Assembly (NCBI RefSeq): GCF_014649775.1 | Contig: NZ_BMTR01000004.1 | Location: 186,001 to 250,000 of the forward strand | Direction: 5' to 3' | Length of the DNA: 64,000 bases | From: Streptomyces longisporoflavus | GTDB taxonomy: Bacteria; Actinomycetota; Actinomycetes; Streptomycetales; Streptomycetaceae | Position numbers and translations under genes: made by a program | In this document: positions 1 to 8,670 of the stretch, piece by piece | Layout of the letters: every line of letters begins with the position of its first letter | Numbering within the stretch: the first letter of the stretch is position 1 | Notes under the pieces: generated by a model | Told to the model about the DNA's origin: nothing | Databases searched by the model: none | Seen by the model: the letters and a program-made list of their open reading frames with translations, nothing else

Positions 1-1
1 G

Positions 2-1564
2 TCGTTCTCCGACGCCGTCCACCTGCGCAACGACCTCTTCTCGTACCAGCGGGAGATCGAGGACGAGGGTGAGCTCTCCAACGGCGTGCTGGTCCTCGAG
101 AAGTTCCTCCGCTGCACCACGCAGGAGGCGGCGGACGCCGTGAACGACCTGCTGACCTCGCGGATGCAGCAGTTCGAGAACACGGCCCTCACCGAGCTCG
201 CACCACTGTTCGCGGAGACCGGGCTGCCGCCCGAGGAGTGCGCGGACGTTCTCGCGTACGCCAAGGGCCTTCAGGACTGGCAGTCCGGCGGGCACGAGTG
301 GCACATGGTCTCCAGCCGGTACATGAACAAGGGCGGCGCCGCCCCCTCGCCGCTCGCGGGACCCACCGGCCCCGGCACGTCTGCCGCCGGGATCAAGGCG
401 CTGATCGCCGCCACGGGAGCGAAGCGGCTGCGCAGCCACACGCACGTGCCCTACCAGCGGGTGGGCCCGTCCCAACTACCCGACTTCGAGCTGCCGTTCA
501 AGACGACACTCTCGCCCCACCTGGCGGCGGCCCGCCCCCGCACCGTGGAGTGGGCGGACCGGATGGGCATGCTCGGGCCGCAGCCCGGGGTGCCGGCCTC
601 GGACGTCTGGGACGCGCACAAGCTGTACGGCTACGACCTCCCGCTCTGCGCGGCGGGCATCGACCCGGACGCGGATCTCGCGGCGCTCGACCTGAGCTCG
701 CAGTGGCTGACCTGGGGGACGTACGGGGACGACTACTTCCCCGTGGTCTTCGGCAGGCCCCGTGATCTCGCGGGCGCCAAGCTCTGCAACGAGCGGCTCT
801 CGCTCTTCATGCCGCTGGACTTCGCCGAGATGCCGGTGCCGGTGAACGCCCTGGAGCGGGGCCTGGCCGACCTGTGGGTCCGCACGGCGGAGCCGATGGA
901 CCGTGCGGCGCGCCGCACGCTGCGCACCGCCATCGAAGTCATGACGGCCGCATGGCTCTGGGAGCTGGACAACCAGGCGCTGAACCGTATCCCCGACCCC
1001 GTCGACTACATCGAGATGCGGCGCCTGACCTTCGGCGCCCCGCTGACGATGAGCCTGTGCCGCCTCGGCCACGGCCCGCAGGTCCCGCAGGAGATCTACC
1101 GCACGGGGCCCATGCGGAGCCTGGAGAACTCGGCCGGCGACTACTCCGCGCTGATGAACGACGTCTTCTCGTACCAGAAGGAGATCGAGTACGAGGGCGA
1201 GATCCACAACGGCATCCTCGTCGTCCAGAACTTCTTCGGCTGCGACTACCCGACGGCCCTCGGCATCATCGACGACCTGATGAAGTCGCGGCTGAGCCAG
1301 TTCCAGCACGTCGTCACCCATGAACTGCCCGTTCTGTACGACGACTTCGACCTCCCGCAGGAGACGCGGGACATCCTCGACGGCTATGTGCGCGAGCTGG
1401 AGAACTGGATGGCGGGTATCTACACCTGGCACCGCGACTGCCGCCGCTACCGCGAGGAGCACCTGTCGCACGGCCCGCTGCGCCCCCCGCCGTCGGGCTT
1501 CGGCACGGCGGCCGTACGCCCGCACTGGCTGCGGCAGTTCGGCGAGGCCGCCCGACTGAGCTGA
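2..1564 (+). CDS. geoA: Germacradienol/geosmin synthase, 5'-truncated by the window edge
   Basis: Bifunctional class I terpene cyclase that turns farnesyl diphosphate into germacradienol (N-terminal domain) and then geosmin (C-terminal domain). The reading frame is already open at base 2, so the start and the N-terminal Asp-rich motif lie outside the window. Visible are the NSE/DTE-type Mg motif of the N-domain (NDLFSYQREIEDEGE, about residues 10-24 of the part seen), a linker, and a second cyclase domain with a DDYFP motif near residue 244 and a second NSE motif NDVFSYQKEIEYEGE near residue 384. Two tandem cyclase domains with these motifs are diagnostic of geosmin synthases. About 520 residues are present of a protein that usually has about 725. 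The following gene starts 24 bp downstream on the same strand. Confidence 0.95.
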   Translation, partial: SFSDAVHLRNDLFSYQREIEDEGELSNGVLVLEKFLRCTTQEAADAVNDLLTSRMQQFENTALTELAPLFAETGLPPEECADVLAYAKGLQDWQSGGHEWHMVSSRYMNKGGAAPSPLAGPTGPGTSAAGIKALIAATGAKRLRSHTHVPYQRVGPSQLPDFELPFKTTLSPHLAAARPRTVEWADRMGMLGPQPGVPASDVWDAHKLYGYDLPLCAAGIDPDADLAALDLSSQWLTWGTYGDDYFPVVFGRPRDLAGAKLCNERLSLFMPLDFAEMPVPVNALERGLADLWVRTAEPMDRAARRTLRTAIEVMTAAWLWELDNQALNRIPDPVDYIEMRRLTFGAPLTMSLCRLGHGPQVPQEIYRTGPMRSLENSAGDYSALMNDVFSYQKEIEYEGEIHNGILVVQNFFGCDYPTALGIIDDLMKSRLSQFQHVVTHELPVLYDDFDLPQETRDILDGYVRELENWMAGIYTWHRDCRRYREEHLSHGPLRPPPSGFGTAAVRPHWLRQFGEAARLS

Positions 1565-1588
1565 ACGCCGCCCCGCTAGCCTGCCCGC

Positions 1589-2548
1589 ATGCATTCCGAC
1601 CCCGACCGTGCCCAGCGCGCCGCGGGCGCCCTCGTCGGGTCCGCCGTAGGTGACGCGCTGGGGGCGCCCTTCGAGTTCGGGCTCGCGGGCGACTTCTCCG
1701 CGCGATTCCCGGTGCCCGGCCGGGGCGAGGAGATGTGCGGGGGCGCCGGCTGGGACACGGGGGAGGCGACGGACGACACGCAGATGGCCCTGCATGTCGC
1801 CGACTCCCTGCTGGCGAACGCGGGCCTTGACCTGCCCGACATCTTCCGACGGTTCCAGCGGTGGGCGGCGGCCGAGCCCAAGGACATCGGTCTCCAGACC
1901 GAGGACGTTCTCACGAACGGCATGCCGTGGGACCGCGCCGCCCAGCTCCATTTCCAGGTCAACCACCGTGCCGCGGGCTATGGTTCGCTGATGCGGGCCA
2001 CCACCGCGGCCCTCTACTTCGCCCGCGACGGCCGGGCGGCCACGATGGACGCGGCCCGCGGCATCGCCGCCCTCACCCACGGCGACCGCGCCGCCTGGGA
2101 AGGCACGGCGCTCTTCCACGAGTTGCTGCGCCTGGCGCTGGAGGGCGCCGACCCACTGGCCGGTATCCCCCGGGCCCTCGCCCTGGTCCACCCCGACCAC
2201 CGCGAGCGCTACGCCACCGTCCTCGCCCCCGGCTGGCACCCCGACGACGCCACCGAGTTCAACGGCGCCGTCTGGCCCTGCCTCGGCTCGGCCGTCTGGG
2301 CCCTGCGCACCACGGCTTCGTACGAGGAAGCCGTGCGCGCGGCGGTCGACCTGGGCGGCGACACCGACACCGTGGCCGCGGTCACCGGCGCCCTGGCCGG
2401 TGCCCGCCACGGTATCGCCGCCATACCCGCCGGCTGGACCGCTCCCCTGCACGTCCCCCTTCCCGGCGCCGCGGAGCCCGGCCGGACGCTGCGCCTCGCC
2501 GATCTCACCGAACTCGCCCACCGCCTCGACGCCCCCCGGACCGGCTGA
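1589..2548 (+). CDS. ADP-ribosylglycohydrolase family protein (DraG-like)
   Basis: A 319-residue cytoplasmic hydrolase of the DraG/ARH family, which removes ADP-ribose from proteins or small molecules using two Mg ions. The N-terminal GALVGSAVGDALGAPFEF block, the ATDDTQM metal motif near residue 60, and the C-terminal DLGGDTDTVAAVTGALAGA block near residue 253 are the hallmark elements, and the length fits the family. It starts at an ATG without a clear ribosome binding site and follows the geosmin synthase by 24 bp, so read-through transcription is possible. Its stop codon abuts the stop of the convergent phosphoesterase gene with no spacer. The substrate cannot be told from sequence. Confidence 0.88.
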   Translation: MHSDPDRAQRAAGALVGSAVGDALGAPFEFGLAGDFSARFPVPGRGEEMCGGAGWDTGEATDDTQMALHVADSLLANAGLDLPDIFRRFQRWAAAEPKDIGLQTEDVLTNGMPWDRAAQLHFQVNHRAAGYGSLMRATTAALYFARDGRAATMDAARGIAALTHGDRAAWEGTALFHELLRLALEGADPLAGIPRALALVHPDHRERYATVLAPGWHPDDATEFNGAVWPCLGSAVWALRTTASYEEAVRAAVDLGGDTDTVAAVTGALAGARHGIAAIPAGWTAPLHVPLPGAAEPGRTLRLADLTELAHRLDAPRTG

Positions 2549-3409
2549 TCACCCGGTGTTCCGTGGCTCCGGCAGGATTTGGCGCAGTCGGGGGTCCGGA
2601 TGCCGCTCGCGGCGCCACTCGCGTGGGTAGCCGACCGAGACCTCCTGGAAGCGGACTCCGTCGTGCCAGGTGGTGCGGGGGATGTGCAGATGGCCGTAGA
2701 CGACCGCCGTCGCGTCGTACTTCACGTGCCAGTCGGCGGTCAGCTCTGTGCCGCACCACAGGGCGAACTCCGGGTAGGTCAGGATCCGGGTGGGGTCGCG
2801 CACCAGCGGCCAGTGGTTGACCAGGATGGTGGGGATGCCGGGTGTCCGCCGGGCGAGCATCTCCTCGGTGGCCGTCACGCGGGCGCGGCACCAGTCGTCG
2901 ATGCCGGGGTGGGGTTCGGGGTGCAGGAGCACTTCGTCGGTGCAGACGATGCCCGCCTCGTGGGCCGCCTCCAGGGCGTCCTTCTTCGCGTACGTGCCCT
3001 CGGGGCGGAACGTGTAGTCGTAGAGCAGGAAGAGCGGTGCCACGGTGACCGGGCCGCCCTCGCCGCGCCACACGGGATAGGGGTCCTCCGGGGTCGCGGC
3101 GCCCAGGGAGCGGCACAGGTCCACGAGATGGCGGTAGCGCTCCTCGCCGCGCAGCTGGATCGGGTCGTCGCGAGGCGTCCACAGTTCGTGGTTGCCCGGC
3201 GCCCACACCACCTTGGCGAAGCGTTCGGTGAGGGTGCGCAGCGCCCATTCGATGTCGGCCATGCGCTCGGCGGTGTCGCCCGCGACGATCAGCCAGTCCT
3301 CGTCGGTCTCCGGGTGCAGGGACTCGAGGAACTTCCGGTTGTCGTCGTAGGCGACGTGCAGATCGCTGATGGCGTACAACTTCGGTTTCTTCGCGCGTAC
3401 TTGTGTCAC
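2549..3409 (-). CDS. Calcineurin-like metallophosphoesterase
   Basis: A 286-residue dimetal phosphoesterase. All family motifs are visible in order: SDLHV near residue 15, VAGDTAE near 43, PGNHELW near 71, VNHWPL near 197 and YGHLHIPR near 237, which together supply the bridging Asp, Asn and His metal ligands. There is no signal peptide, so a cytoplasmic role is likely. The fold covers phosphodiesterases, nucleotidases and phosphatases and the substrate is unknown. The gene is convergent with the ADP-ribosylglycohydrolase gene and lies just downstream of the cytochrome b gene on the same strand (27 bp gap), so the two could share a transcript. Confidence 0.85.
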   Translation of the reverse strand: MTQVRAKKPKLYAISDLHVAYDDNRKFLESLHPETDEDWLIVAGDTAERMADIEWALRTLTERFAKVVWAPGNHELWTPRDDPIQLRGEERYRHLVDLCRSLGAATPEDPYPVWRGEGGPVTVAPLFLLYDYTFRPEGTYAKKDALEAAHEAGIVCTDEVLLHPEPHPGIDDWCRARVTATEEMLARRTPGIPTILVNHWPLVRDPTRILTYPEFALWCGTELTADWHVKYDATAVVYGHLHIPRTTWHDGVRFQEVSVGYPREWRRERHPDPRLRQILPEPRNTG

Positions 3410-3436
3410 TCCGTGAGGCTAACCGCAGGACTGTCG

Positions 3437-5086
3437 TCAGTGGTGCGTTTCGCTGCCGCCGCGCTGGATCTCCAGGTACTCCTCGGGTGTCGCCTTGGGG
3501 ATCTGCGCCGACGGTCCGAACATGGCGCGCCCGAGGCGCGCCCGAAGCCGCTCGCCGCGCGTGACCTTGCGCGCCACGCCGTGCTCGTCGACCAGCGGGC
3601 CGATCTCGTACGGCTTGGGCTGCTCGTGTGCGGTGAGGCGGTACAACTCGCCCTGCTCGAGCGGCATATGCACCTCCACGTACTCACCGTGCGGCAACCG
3701 TTTGATCGTGCCGCTCTCCCGGCCGTGCAGCACCTTCTCGCGGTCACGGCGTTGCAGCCCCATGCACCATCGATGGGTCACGAAGAAGGCGAGCACCGGC
3801 CCGACGAAGACGGCGCCCCGCACGAACCAGGTGATCGCGTTGATGGAGAGATGGAACTGCGTGGCCCAGATGTCGTTGCCGCCGCCGACCATCAGGACGC
3901 CGAACAGCGTCAGCCACGCCACGCCGAGTCCGGTGCGCACCGGGGCGTTGCGCGGCCGTTCGGCGATGTGGTGCTCGCGTTTGTCGCCGGTGACCCAGGC
4001 CTCGATGAACGGATAGACGGCGATCGCCGCCAGGATCAGCGGGAAGAGCATGAACGGGATGAAGACGCCCAGTTCGGCCGTGTACCCCCCGACGTTGATC
4101 TCCCAGGTCGGCATCACCCGGATCAGGCCCTCGGAGAAGCCCAGATACCAGTCGGGTTGAGCGCCGGTGGAGACGAGGTCCGGCCGGTAGGGCCCGATCA
4201 CCCACACGGGGTTGATGGTGGCGACCGCGCCCATGAGCGCGAGGACGCCGAAGACGAGGAAGAAGAAGCCGCCGGCCTTGGCGACGTAGATGGGCAGGAA
4301 GGGCGCCCCGACCACGTTCTTCTCGGTCTTCCCTGGCCCGGCGAACTGGGTGTGCTTGTGGTAGAAGACCAGGATCAGGTGGGCGACGACGAGCCCCAGC
4401 ATGATCCCCGGCAACAGCAGCACATGGACGCTGAAGAGCCGCGGAATGATGGCGTCTCCCGGGAACTCCCCGCCGAAGAGGAAGAAGGAGATGTACGTCC
4501 CGACGATCGGGATGGCCAGGATCGCGCCCTGCGCGAAACGGATGCCGGTGCCCGAGAGCAGGTCGTCGGGGAGCGAGTAGCCGGTGAGGCCGGTGATGAT
4601 CCCGAGGAACAGCAGCGTCCAGCCGAACAGCCAGTTGACCTCGCGCGGCTTGCGGAACGCCCCGGTGAAGAACACCCGCATCATGTGCACGAGCATGGCG
4701 GCGACGAAGACGAGCGCGGCCCAGTGGTGGATCTGCCGGATCAGCAGTCCGCCGCGCACTTCCATGCTGATGTCGACGGTGGACTCGAACGCCCGGGTCA
4801 TCTGGATGCCCTTGAGGGGCGTGTAGACGCCGTCGTAGACGACTTCGGAGCCGCTCGGCTCGAAGAAGAGCGTCAGCCAGACGCCGGTGAGGATCAGGAT
4901 CAGGAAGCTGTAGAGGCAGATCTCCCCGAACATGAAGGACCAGTGGTCCGGAAAGATCTTGCGCATCTGGCTCTTGGCCAGCGTGTGGATACCGAGGCGG
5001 CCGTCGGCCCAGTCGGCGACCCGCTCCCCCTTGCCGGCCGGAGCCGGCCGCTTGCTGTCCCGGGTGTGCTCGAAGTCTTTCCTCAT
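3437..5086 (-). CDS. qcrB: Cytochrome bc1 complex cytochrome b subunit, stand-alone paralogue
   Basis: Integral membrane quinol-oxidising subunit of the actinobacterial bc1 (menaquinol:cytochrome c) complex, 549 residues. About eight hydrophobic segments are visible. The b-haem histidines lie in the IHHWAALVFVAAMLVHMM helix and in the LFSVHVLLLPGIMLGLVVAH helix. The Qo-site loop carries PDWY, the actinobacterial form of PEWY. A hydrophilic C-terminal tail of about 100 residues is typical of actinobacterial QcrB. The usual partner genes qcrC, qcrA and ctaE are not next to it: neighbours are a phosphoesterase and an LLM oxidoreductase. It is therefore probably a second, orphan cytochrome b copy rather than the housekeeping one, but this window cannot show the other copy. 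Confidence 0.9.
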   Translation of the reverse strand: MRKDFEHTRDSKRPAPAGKGERVADWADGRLGIHTLAKSQMRKIFPDHWSFMFGEICLYSFLILILTGVWLTLFFEPSGSEVVYDGVYTPLKGIQMTRAFESTVDISMEVRGGLLIRQIHHWAALVFVAAMLVHMMRVFFTGAFRKPREVNWLFGWTLLFLGIITGLTGYSLPDDLLSGTGIRFAQGAILAIPIVGTYISFFLFGGEFPGDAIIPRLFSVHVLLLPGIMLGLVVAHLILVFYHKHTQFAGPGKTEKNVVGAPFLPIYVAKAGGFFFLVFGVLALMGAVATINPVWVIGPYRPDLVSTGAQPDWYLGFSEGLIRVMPTWEINVGGYTAELGVFIPFMLFPLILAAIAVYPFIEAWVTGDKREHHIAERPRNAPVRTGLGVAWLTLFGVLMVGGGNDIWATQFHLSINAITWFVRGAVFVGPVLAFFVTHRWCMGLQRRDREKVLHGRESGTIKRLPHGEYVEVHMPLEQGELYRLTAHEQPKPYEIGPLVDEHGVARKVTRGERLRARLGRAMFGPSAQIPKATPEEYLEIQRGGSETHH

Positions 5087-5236
5087 CCGGCTACCCCCTC
5101 AGGCGGCTATCAGGTTAGATCAGAGGACTCCCCGAGCCAACAGCGCCTCGTACATGGGTAGTTGACGATCATCGGGCCCGCTGGTCAGGGCCTTTACGGA
5201 TCTCCGCGGGCAGGGGCCCGCGGGGTCGGACGCAGG

Positions 5237-6331
5237 TCACATCACTGTGGCACCCGACGGCCGGGCCTGCGGAGCGCTCTCCCCCCGCTCGACTTCCCGT
5301 ACGAGAGCGATCGCCCGCCCCAGAGTCGTGAGCCGCGCGTCCAGGGTCTCGCCCGCCGGATAGAAACGGACCGTGTCCACGCCCGCGTCGCGCCACACCC
5401 CCAGCCGCTCGCGGACCATGTCCTCGGTGCCGATGAGGGTGGTGGCGAGGACCATGTCGTCGGTGACCAGGGCCGCGGCGCCGTCGCGGTCGCCGGACTG
5501 CCAGCGGGTGCGGACCTCGGCCGCGACATCGGCCCAACCCTGCCTGCTGTAGGCACTGTTGTAGTAGTTGGTGGAGGCGGAGCCCATGCCGCCCAGGCTG
5601 AAGGCGAGTTCCTTCTTGCGGCCCGCGACCATCGCGCGCAGGGCGTCCTCGTCGTCGGCGAAGGCCACTTCGGCGCCCTGGCAGATGTCCAGGTCGCCGC
5701 GGGAGCGGCCGGAGGCGGCCAGGCCCGCGTCGAGGTGGTCGAAGTAGGCCTCCTTGGCGCCCTCGGGCACGAAGGAGGTGCCGAGCCAGCCGTCGGCGAT
5801 CTCGCCGGTCAGACGCAGCATCATGGGCGAGAGGGTGGCCAGGTAGACGGGCAGTTCGTGCTCGGCGCGCATGGAAAGACGCATGGGCTTCGCGTCACCG
5901 CCGGGCAGCGGAAGGGTGAACTCCCGCCCCTCGTAGGCGATCTTCTCGCCGGTGGCCGCCATGCGAATGATCTCCACGGTCTCCCGCATCCGGGTGAGCG
6001 GCCTCGCGAAGGGCACTCCGTGCAGGCCCTCGATCACCTGCGGCCCGGAGGGGCCGAGCCCGAGGATGAAGCGGCCCTCGGAGATGTTGGAGAGGGTGAT
6101 CGCCGCGCGGGCGATGGCCGCCGGGGTGCGGGTCGCGAGTTGGATGATGCCGGAGCCGAGGAGCATGCGTTCGGTGCGCGCGGCCAAGTAGCCGAGGGGC
6201 GAGGGCGCTTCGGAGCCCCACGCCTCGGCGACCCAGCAGATGTCCATCCCCAGCTTCTCGGCCTCGGTGACGAAGTCGACGGTCTCCCGCCAGTTCGCCT
6301 CGGACGCCTCGATGGTCGTCGACGTACGCAT
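5237..6331 (-). CDS. LLM-class (luciferase-like) F420/flavin-dependent oxidoreductase
   Basis: A 364-residue TIM-barrel oxidoreductase of the bacterial luciferase-like superfamily; Streptomyces members commonly use coenzyme F420. The N-terminal region (VTEAEKLGMDICWVAEAWGSEAPSPLG split over residues 20-45) and the SEGRFILGLGPSGPQV block near residue 85 are characteristic. The same frame stays open far upstream, but I chose the ATG at 6331 because the barrel begins right after it and because it overlaps the stop of the upstream SRPBCC gene as ATGA, which signals translational coupling. The substrate is unknown. The SRPBCC partner suggests the two act on a shared hydrophobic compound. Confidence 0.85.
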   Translation of the reverse strand: MRTSTTIEASEANWRETVDFVTEAEKLGMDICWVAEAWGSEAPSPLGYLAARTERMLLGSGIIQLATRTPAAIARAAITLSNISEGRFILGLGPSGPQVIEGLHGVPFARPLTRMRETVEIIRMAATGEKIAYEGREFTLPLPGGDAKPMRLSMRAEHELPVYLATLSPMMLRLTGEIADGWLGTSFVPEGAKEAYFDHLDAGLAASGRSRGDLDICQGAEVAFADDEDALRAMVAGRKKELAFSLGGMGSASTNYYNSAYSRQGWADVAAEVRTRWQSGDRDGAAALVTDDMVLATTLIGTEDMVRERLGVWRDAGVDTVRFYPAGETLDARLTTLGRAIALVREVERGESAPQARPSGATVM

Positions 6332-6864
6332 CACGCGTCCGCCTCCCCGGAGGCCGCGCCCTCTGCCAGCTTCCTGATCGCCTCCAGCGTGGCCGCCATG
6401 TTCTGCTCGAACTCCCTCATCCGTACGTACACGATCTTCTGCTCCTTCTCCGGCATCCGGTCGATCGCGTGCGAGAGGCCCGAGCGGCCCGGCCCCATCC
6501 GCACCCACTGGGTGAGTTCTGTACAGCCGTCGTCCGTGGCCGCGAGGCTGAACCGCCAGAGCGCGCTGGGCTGTTCGGGGTCCTCGACCGCCCACGCGAA
6601 GACGCGCGGGGCTTCGCACTCGACGACGTACGACGTGGTCTGCCAGGCGCCGAACGACGGGTGCTCGCTGCGGCCGGCGAACCGGGCGCCGAGCGCGGGT
6701 CCTGCCGCCCCGTCCAGCCATTCGACGGACCGGAGCTCCGTGCTCAGCTCCGGCATCAGGCCGATGTCGGAGACGAGCTCCCACACGCGTTCCGGTGACG
6801 CGGCGATCCGGGTGTGTGTCTCGGCCGTCGGCCCGTCCGCGTAGCGCGCGCCTGTCCACTCCAT
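6331..6864 (-). CDS. SRPBCC-family (START-like) protein
   Basis: A 177-residue hydrophobic-cavity protein of the polyketide cyclase/dehydrase (SRPBCC) fold. The pattern AETHTRIAASPERVWELVSD at the N-terminus, followed by a central beta sheet and a C-terminal helix of 25-30 residues, is typical. An in-frame start 30 codons upstream exists, but the ATG at 6864 has a GAGAGG-like site upstream and begins immediately before the fold. It overlaps the LLM oxidoreductase by 4 bp (ATGA). It may bind or present a lipid-like substrate to that enzyme; this is inference from coupling only. Confidence 0.75.
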   Translation of the reverse strand: MEWTGARYADGPTAETHTRIAASPERVWELVSDIGLMPELSTELRSVEWLDGAAGPALGARFAGRSEHPSFGAWQTTSYVVECEAPRVFAWAVEDPEQPSALWRFSLAATDDGCTELTQWVRMGPGRSGLSHAIDRMPEKEQKIVYVRMREFEQNMAATLEAIRKLAEGAASGEADA

Positions 6865-7019
6865 CGTGGGTTCGCCTCTCTGTAGCAGCACGTAGCAGCT
6901 TCTATCAGCAGCTCTTATGGTCGCTGACCACGAGAGTTGCGTAGATAGACTCACTCGTCAAGGGCCGGGTGAGGCAGGCGCGCGGAGGGAGCGGAGGGAG
7001 CAGAGGGAGCGGCGGCGGT

Positions 7020-7517
7020 TCAGCGGTTGAAGCGGTTTCGGATGTCAGGTCGTTCGGCCAGCCTCGCCGGGTAGCCGGGCCCGAGGCGCGCGTGTGTGTC
7101 CGCCGCCGACATCGGCTCCTTGCAGTGGCCGCAGACGACCTCGGCCTCGGCCTCGTGCCCGCAGCGGTCGTGCTCGAAGACGACCGGCGCGCCTTCGTCG
7201 CCGCTCAGCCAGCGGTTGCCCCAGCTGTTCATCACCGCGAGCACGCCGAAGAAGTCACGCCCCTTCTCGGTGAGCACGTAGTCGTAGCGCACGGGCTCGC
7301 TCTGATAGGCGCGCTTCTCCATCAGACCCTCGTCGACCAGGCGGCGGAGCCGGTCGGTCAGGGTGTTGCGCGCGATGCCGAGCTCCTGCTGGAAGACGTC
7401 GAACCGCTTGATCCCGTAGAACGCCTCGCGCAGCACGAGGGGCGTCCACCAGTCGCCCAGCAGATCCATGGTGCGGGCGATGGAGCAGGGCCAGTCGGCA
7501 AAGGAGGTCCGCCTCAT
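7020..7517 (-). CDS. HxlR-family winged-helix transcriptional regulator
   Basis: A 165-residue DNA-binding protein. It has the HxlR signature CSIARTMDLLGDWWTPLVLR followed by the recognition-helix region and the LTEKGRDFF wing/turn. After the winged helix there is a Cys/His-rich tail (CGHEAEAEVVCGHC, about residues 119-132) that could bind zinc, a feature of the longer members of the family. It lies upstream of the SRPBCC and LLM genes on the same strand with a 155-bp gap, and is a reasonable candidate for their local regulator. It may sense redox or electrophile stress through the conserved N-terminal Cys. Confidence 0.87.
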   Translation of the reverse strand: MRRTSFADWPCSIARTMDLLGDWWTPLVLREAFYGIKRFDVFQQELGIARNTLTDRLRRLVDEGLMEKRAYQSEPVRYDYVLTEKGRDFFGVLAVMNSWGNRWLSGDEGAPVVFEHDRCGHEAEAEVVCGHCKEPMSAADTHARLGPGYPARLAERPDIRNRFNR

Positions 7518-7809
7518 GCCGTAAGGATACGAGAGGACGCCGCGGAGCCCGGTGGGTCTCGGAACTGGACCCAGCAGGCCGCGGCCGGTCCGGGGGCCCC
7601 GGCATCACGCCGTACGTGACGTTCGACGCAAACGCGGCGGCACCGTTGTGGAGCGGCCCGGCGGACTGATCAGGTGGCATAAGCAGCCGCTTACCCGCAC
7701 GACCCGCGCAGGCTCATGCGCCCAGACCGCCCAGACCCGTCAGACCCCTCAGACCCCTCAGACCGCCCAGACAGCTCAGACCGCTCGCCCGCACAAGCCG
7801 GAGGCCCTG
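7518..7809. other. Intergenic region between divergent HxlR and MoxR genes
   Basis: About 290 bp without a supported gene. It must hold the promoters of both divergent genes, but I could not place -35/-10 boxes with confidence. Its distinctive content is the 9-bp tandem repeat described separately at 7723-7785, followed by a GGAGG ribosome binding site at 7800-7804. Confidence 0.5.
7723..7785 (+). repeat. 9-bp tandem repeat, 7 units
   Basis: Seven imperfect 9-bp units of the form CAGACC(G/C)NN lie head to tail just upstream of the MoxR start. If translated in the MoxR frame they would read as a run of Gln-Thr dipeptide-based units, but the better ribosome binding site and the family's usual N-terminus lie downstream, so they are probably untranslated leader. 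Confidence 0.8.
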
Positions 7810-8670
7810 TTGCTCTTCACATCCGTGGACGATGTCGCCACGCGGCTCGCCGAGACGGGCTATCTGGCCTCGACGGCAGTCGCCACCACCGTCTTCCTGG
7901 CCGACCGCCTGGGCAAGCCGCTGCTCGTGGAGGGCCCCGCGGGTGTCGGCAAGACCGAGCTCGCCAAGGCGGTCGCCGAGGTCGCCGACGCGCGCCTGGT
8001 CCGCCTCCAGTGCTACGAGGGCGTGGACGAGTCCCGCGCGCTCTACGAGTGGAACCACGCCAAGCAACTCCTGCGCATCACCGCGGGCCGCGACGAGTCG
8101 TGGGACGAGACGCGTACGGACATCTTCAGCGAGGAGTTCCTGCTCCCGCGCCCGCTGCTCACCGCGATCCGCGGCAGCGATCCGAAGGTGCTCCTGATCG
8201 ACGAGACCGACAAGGCGGACGTCGAGGTGGAAGGGCTGCTCCTGGAAGTCCTGAGCGACTTCCAGGTCACCGTCCCCGAACTGGGCACCATCACGGCGGA
8301 GACCCGCCCCTTCACCGTCCTCACGTCGAACGCGAGCCGCGAGCTCTCCGAGGCGCTGCGCCGCCGCTGCCTCTTCCTGCACATCGGCTTCCCCGACGAG
8401 GAGTTGGAGCGCCGCATCGTGCGCCTGAAGGTGCCCGGACTCGACGAGGAGCTCGCCCGCTCCGTCGTCCGCGTGGTCGGTGCGCTGCGCGCGATGGACC
8501 TGCGCAAGGCGCCGTCGGTCGCGGAGACCATCGACTGGGCCCGTACGCTGCTCGCGCTCGGCGCCGGCTCCCTCGACGAGAACGTCGTACGCGACAGCCT
8601 CGGCGTCGTACTCAAGCACCAGGAGGACGTTCTGAAGGCGGCGGCCAAACTGGACCTGGACGCGGTGTGA
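7810..8670 (+). CDS. MoxR-family AAA+ ATPase
   Basis: A 286-residue AAA+ chaperone-like ATPase. Walker A GPAGVGKTE near residue 40, Walker B LLIDETDKAD near residue 130, and a sensor-1 TSNASREL segment near residue 175 are present. I chose the TTG at 7810 because GGAGG sits 5 nt upstream and because the conserved region begins directly after it; a GTG at 7825 is a possible alternative. The stop overlaps the GTG of the VWA gene (GTGTGA), so the two are co-translated. MoxR proteins act with VWA proteins to insert metals into, or mature, enzymes such as carbon monoxide and methanol dehydrogenases. No such client is encoded nearby. Confidence 0.88.
   Translation: MLFTSVDDVATRLAETGYLASTAVATTVFLADRLGKPLLVEGPAGVGKTELAKAVAEVADARLVRLQCYEGVDESRALYEWNHAKQLLRITAGRDESWDETRTDIFSEEFLLPRPLLTAIRGSDPKVLLIDETDKADVEVEGLLLEVLSDFQVTVPELGTITAETRPFTVLTSNASRELSEALRRRCLFLHIGFPDEELERRIVRLKVPGLDEELARSVVRVVGALRAMDLRKAPSVAETIDWARTLLALGAGSLDENVVRDSLGVVLKHQEDVLKAAAKLDLDAV

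Noticed and set aside
476-2521. Long minus-strand frame opposite geosmin synthase and the ADP-ribosylglycohydrolase
   Set aside because: It is a GC3 shadow: composition is Gly/Arg/Val-rich without motifs and it covers two well-supported genes.
2579-5161. 860-residue plus-strand frame opposite the phosphoesterase and cytochrome b genes
   Set aside because: Shadow frame with Arg/Asp/His-rich sequence and no domain; both genes on the other strand are unmistakable.
6332-6859. Upstream extension of the LLM oxidoreductase frame to about 540 residues
   Set aside because: The extension is antisense-frame shadow of the SRPBCC gene, Arg-rich and low complexity; the ATGA junction at 6331 explains both genes.
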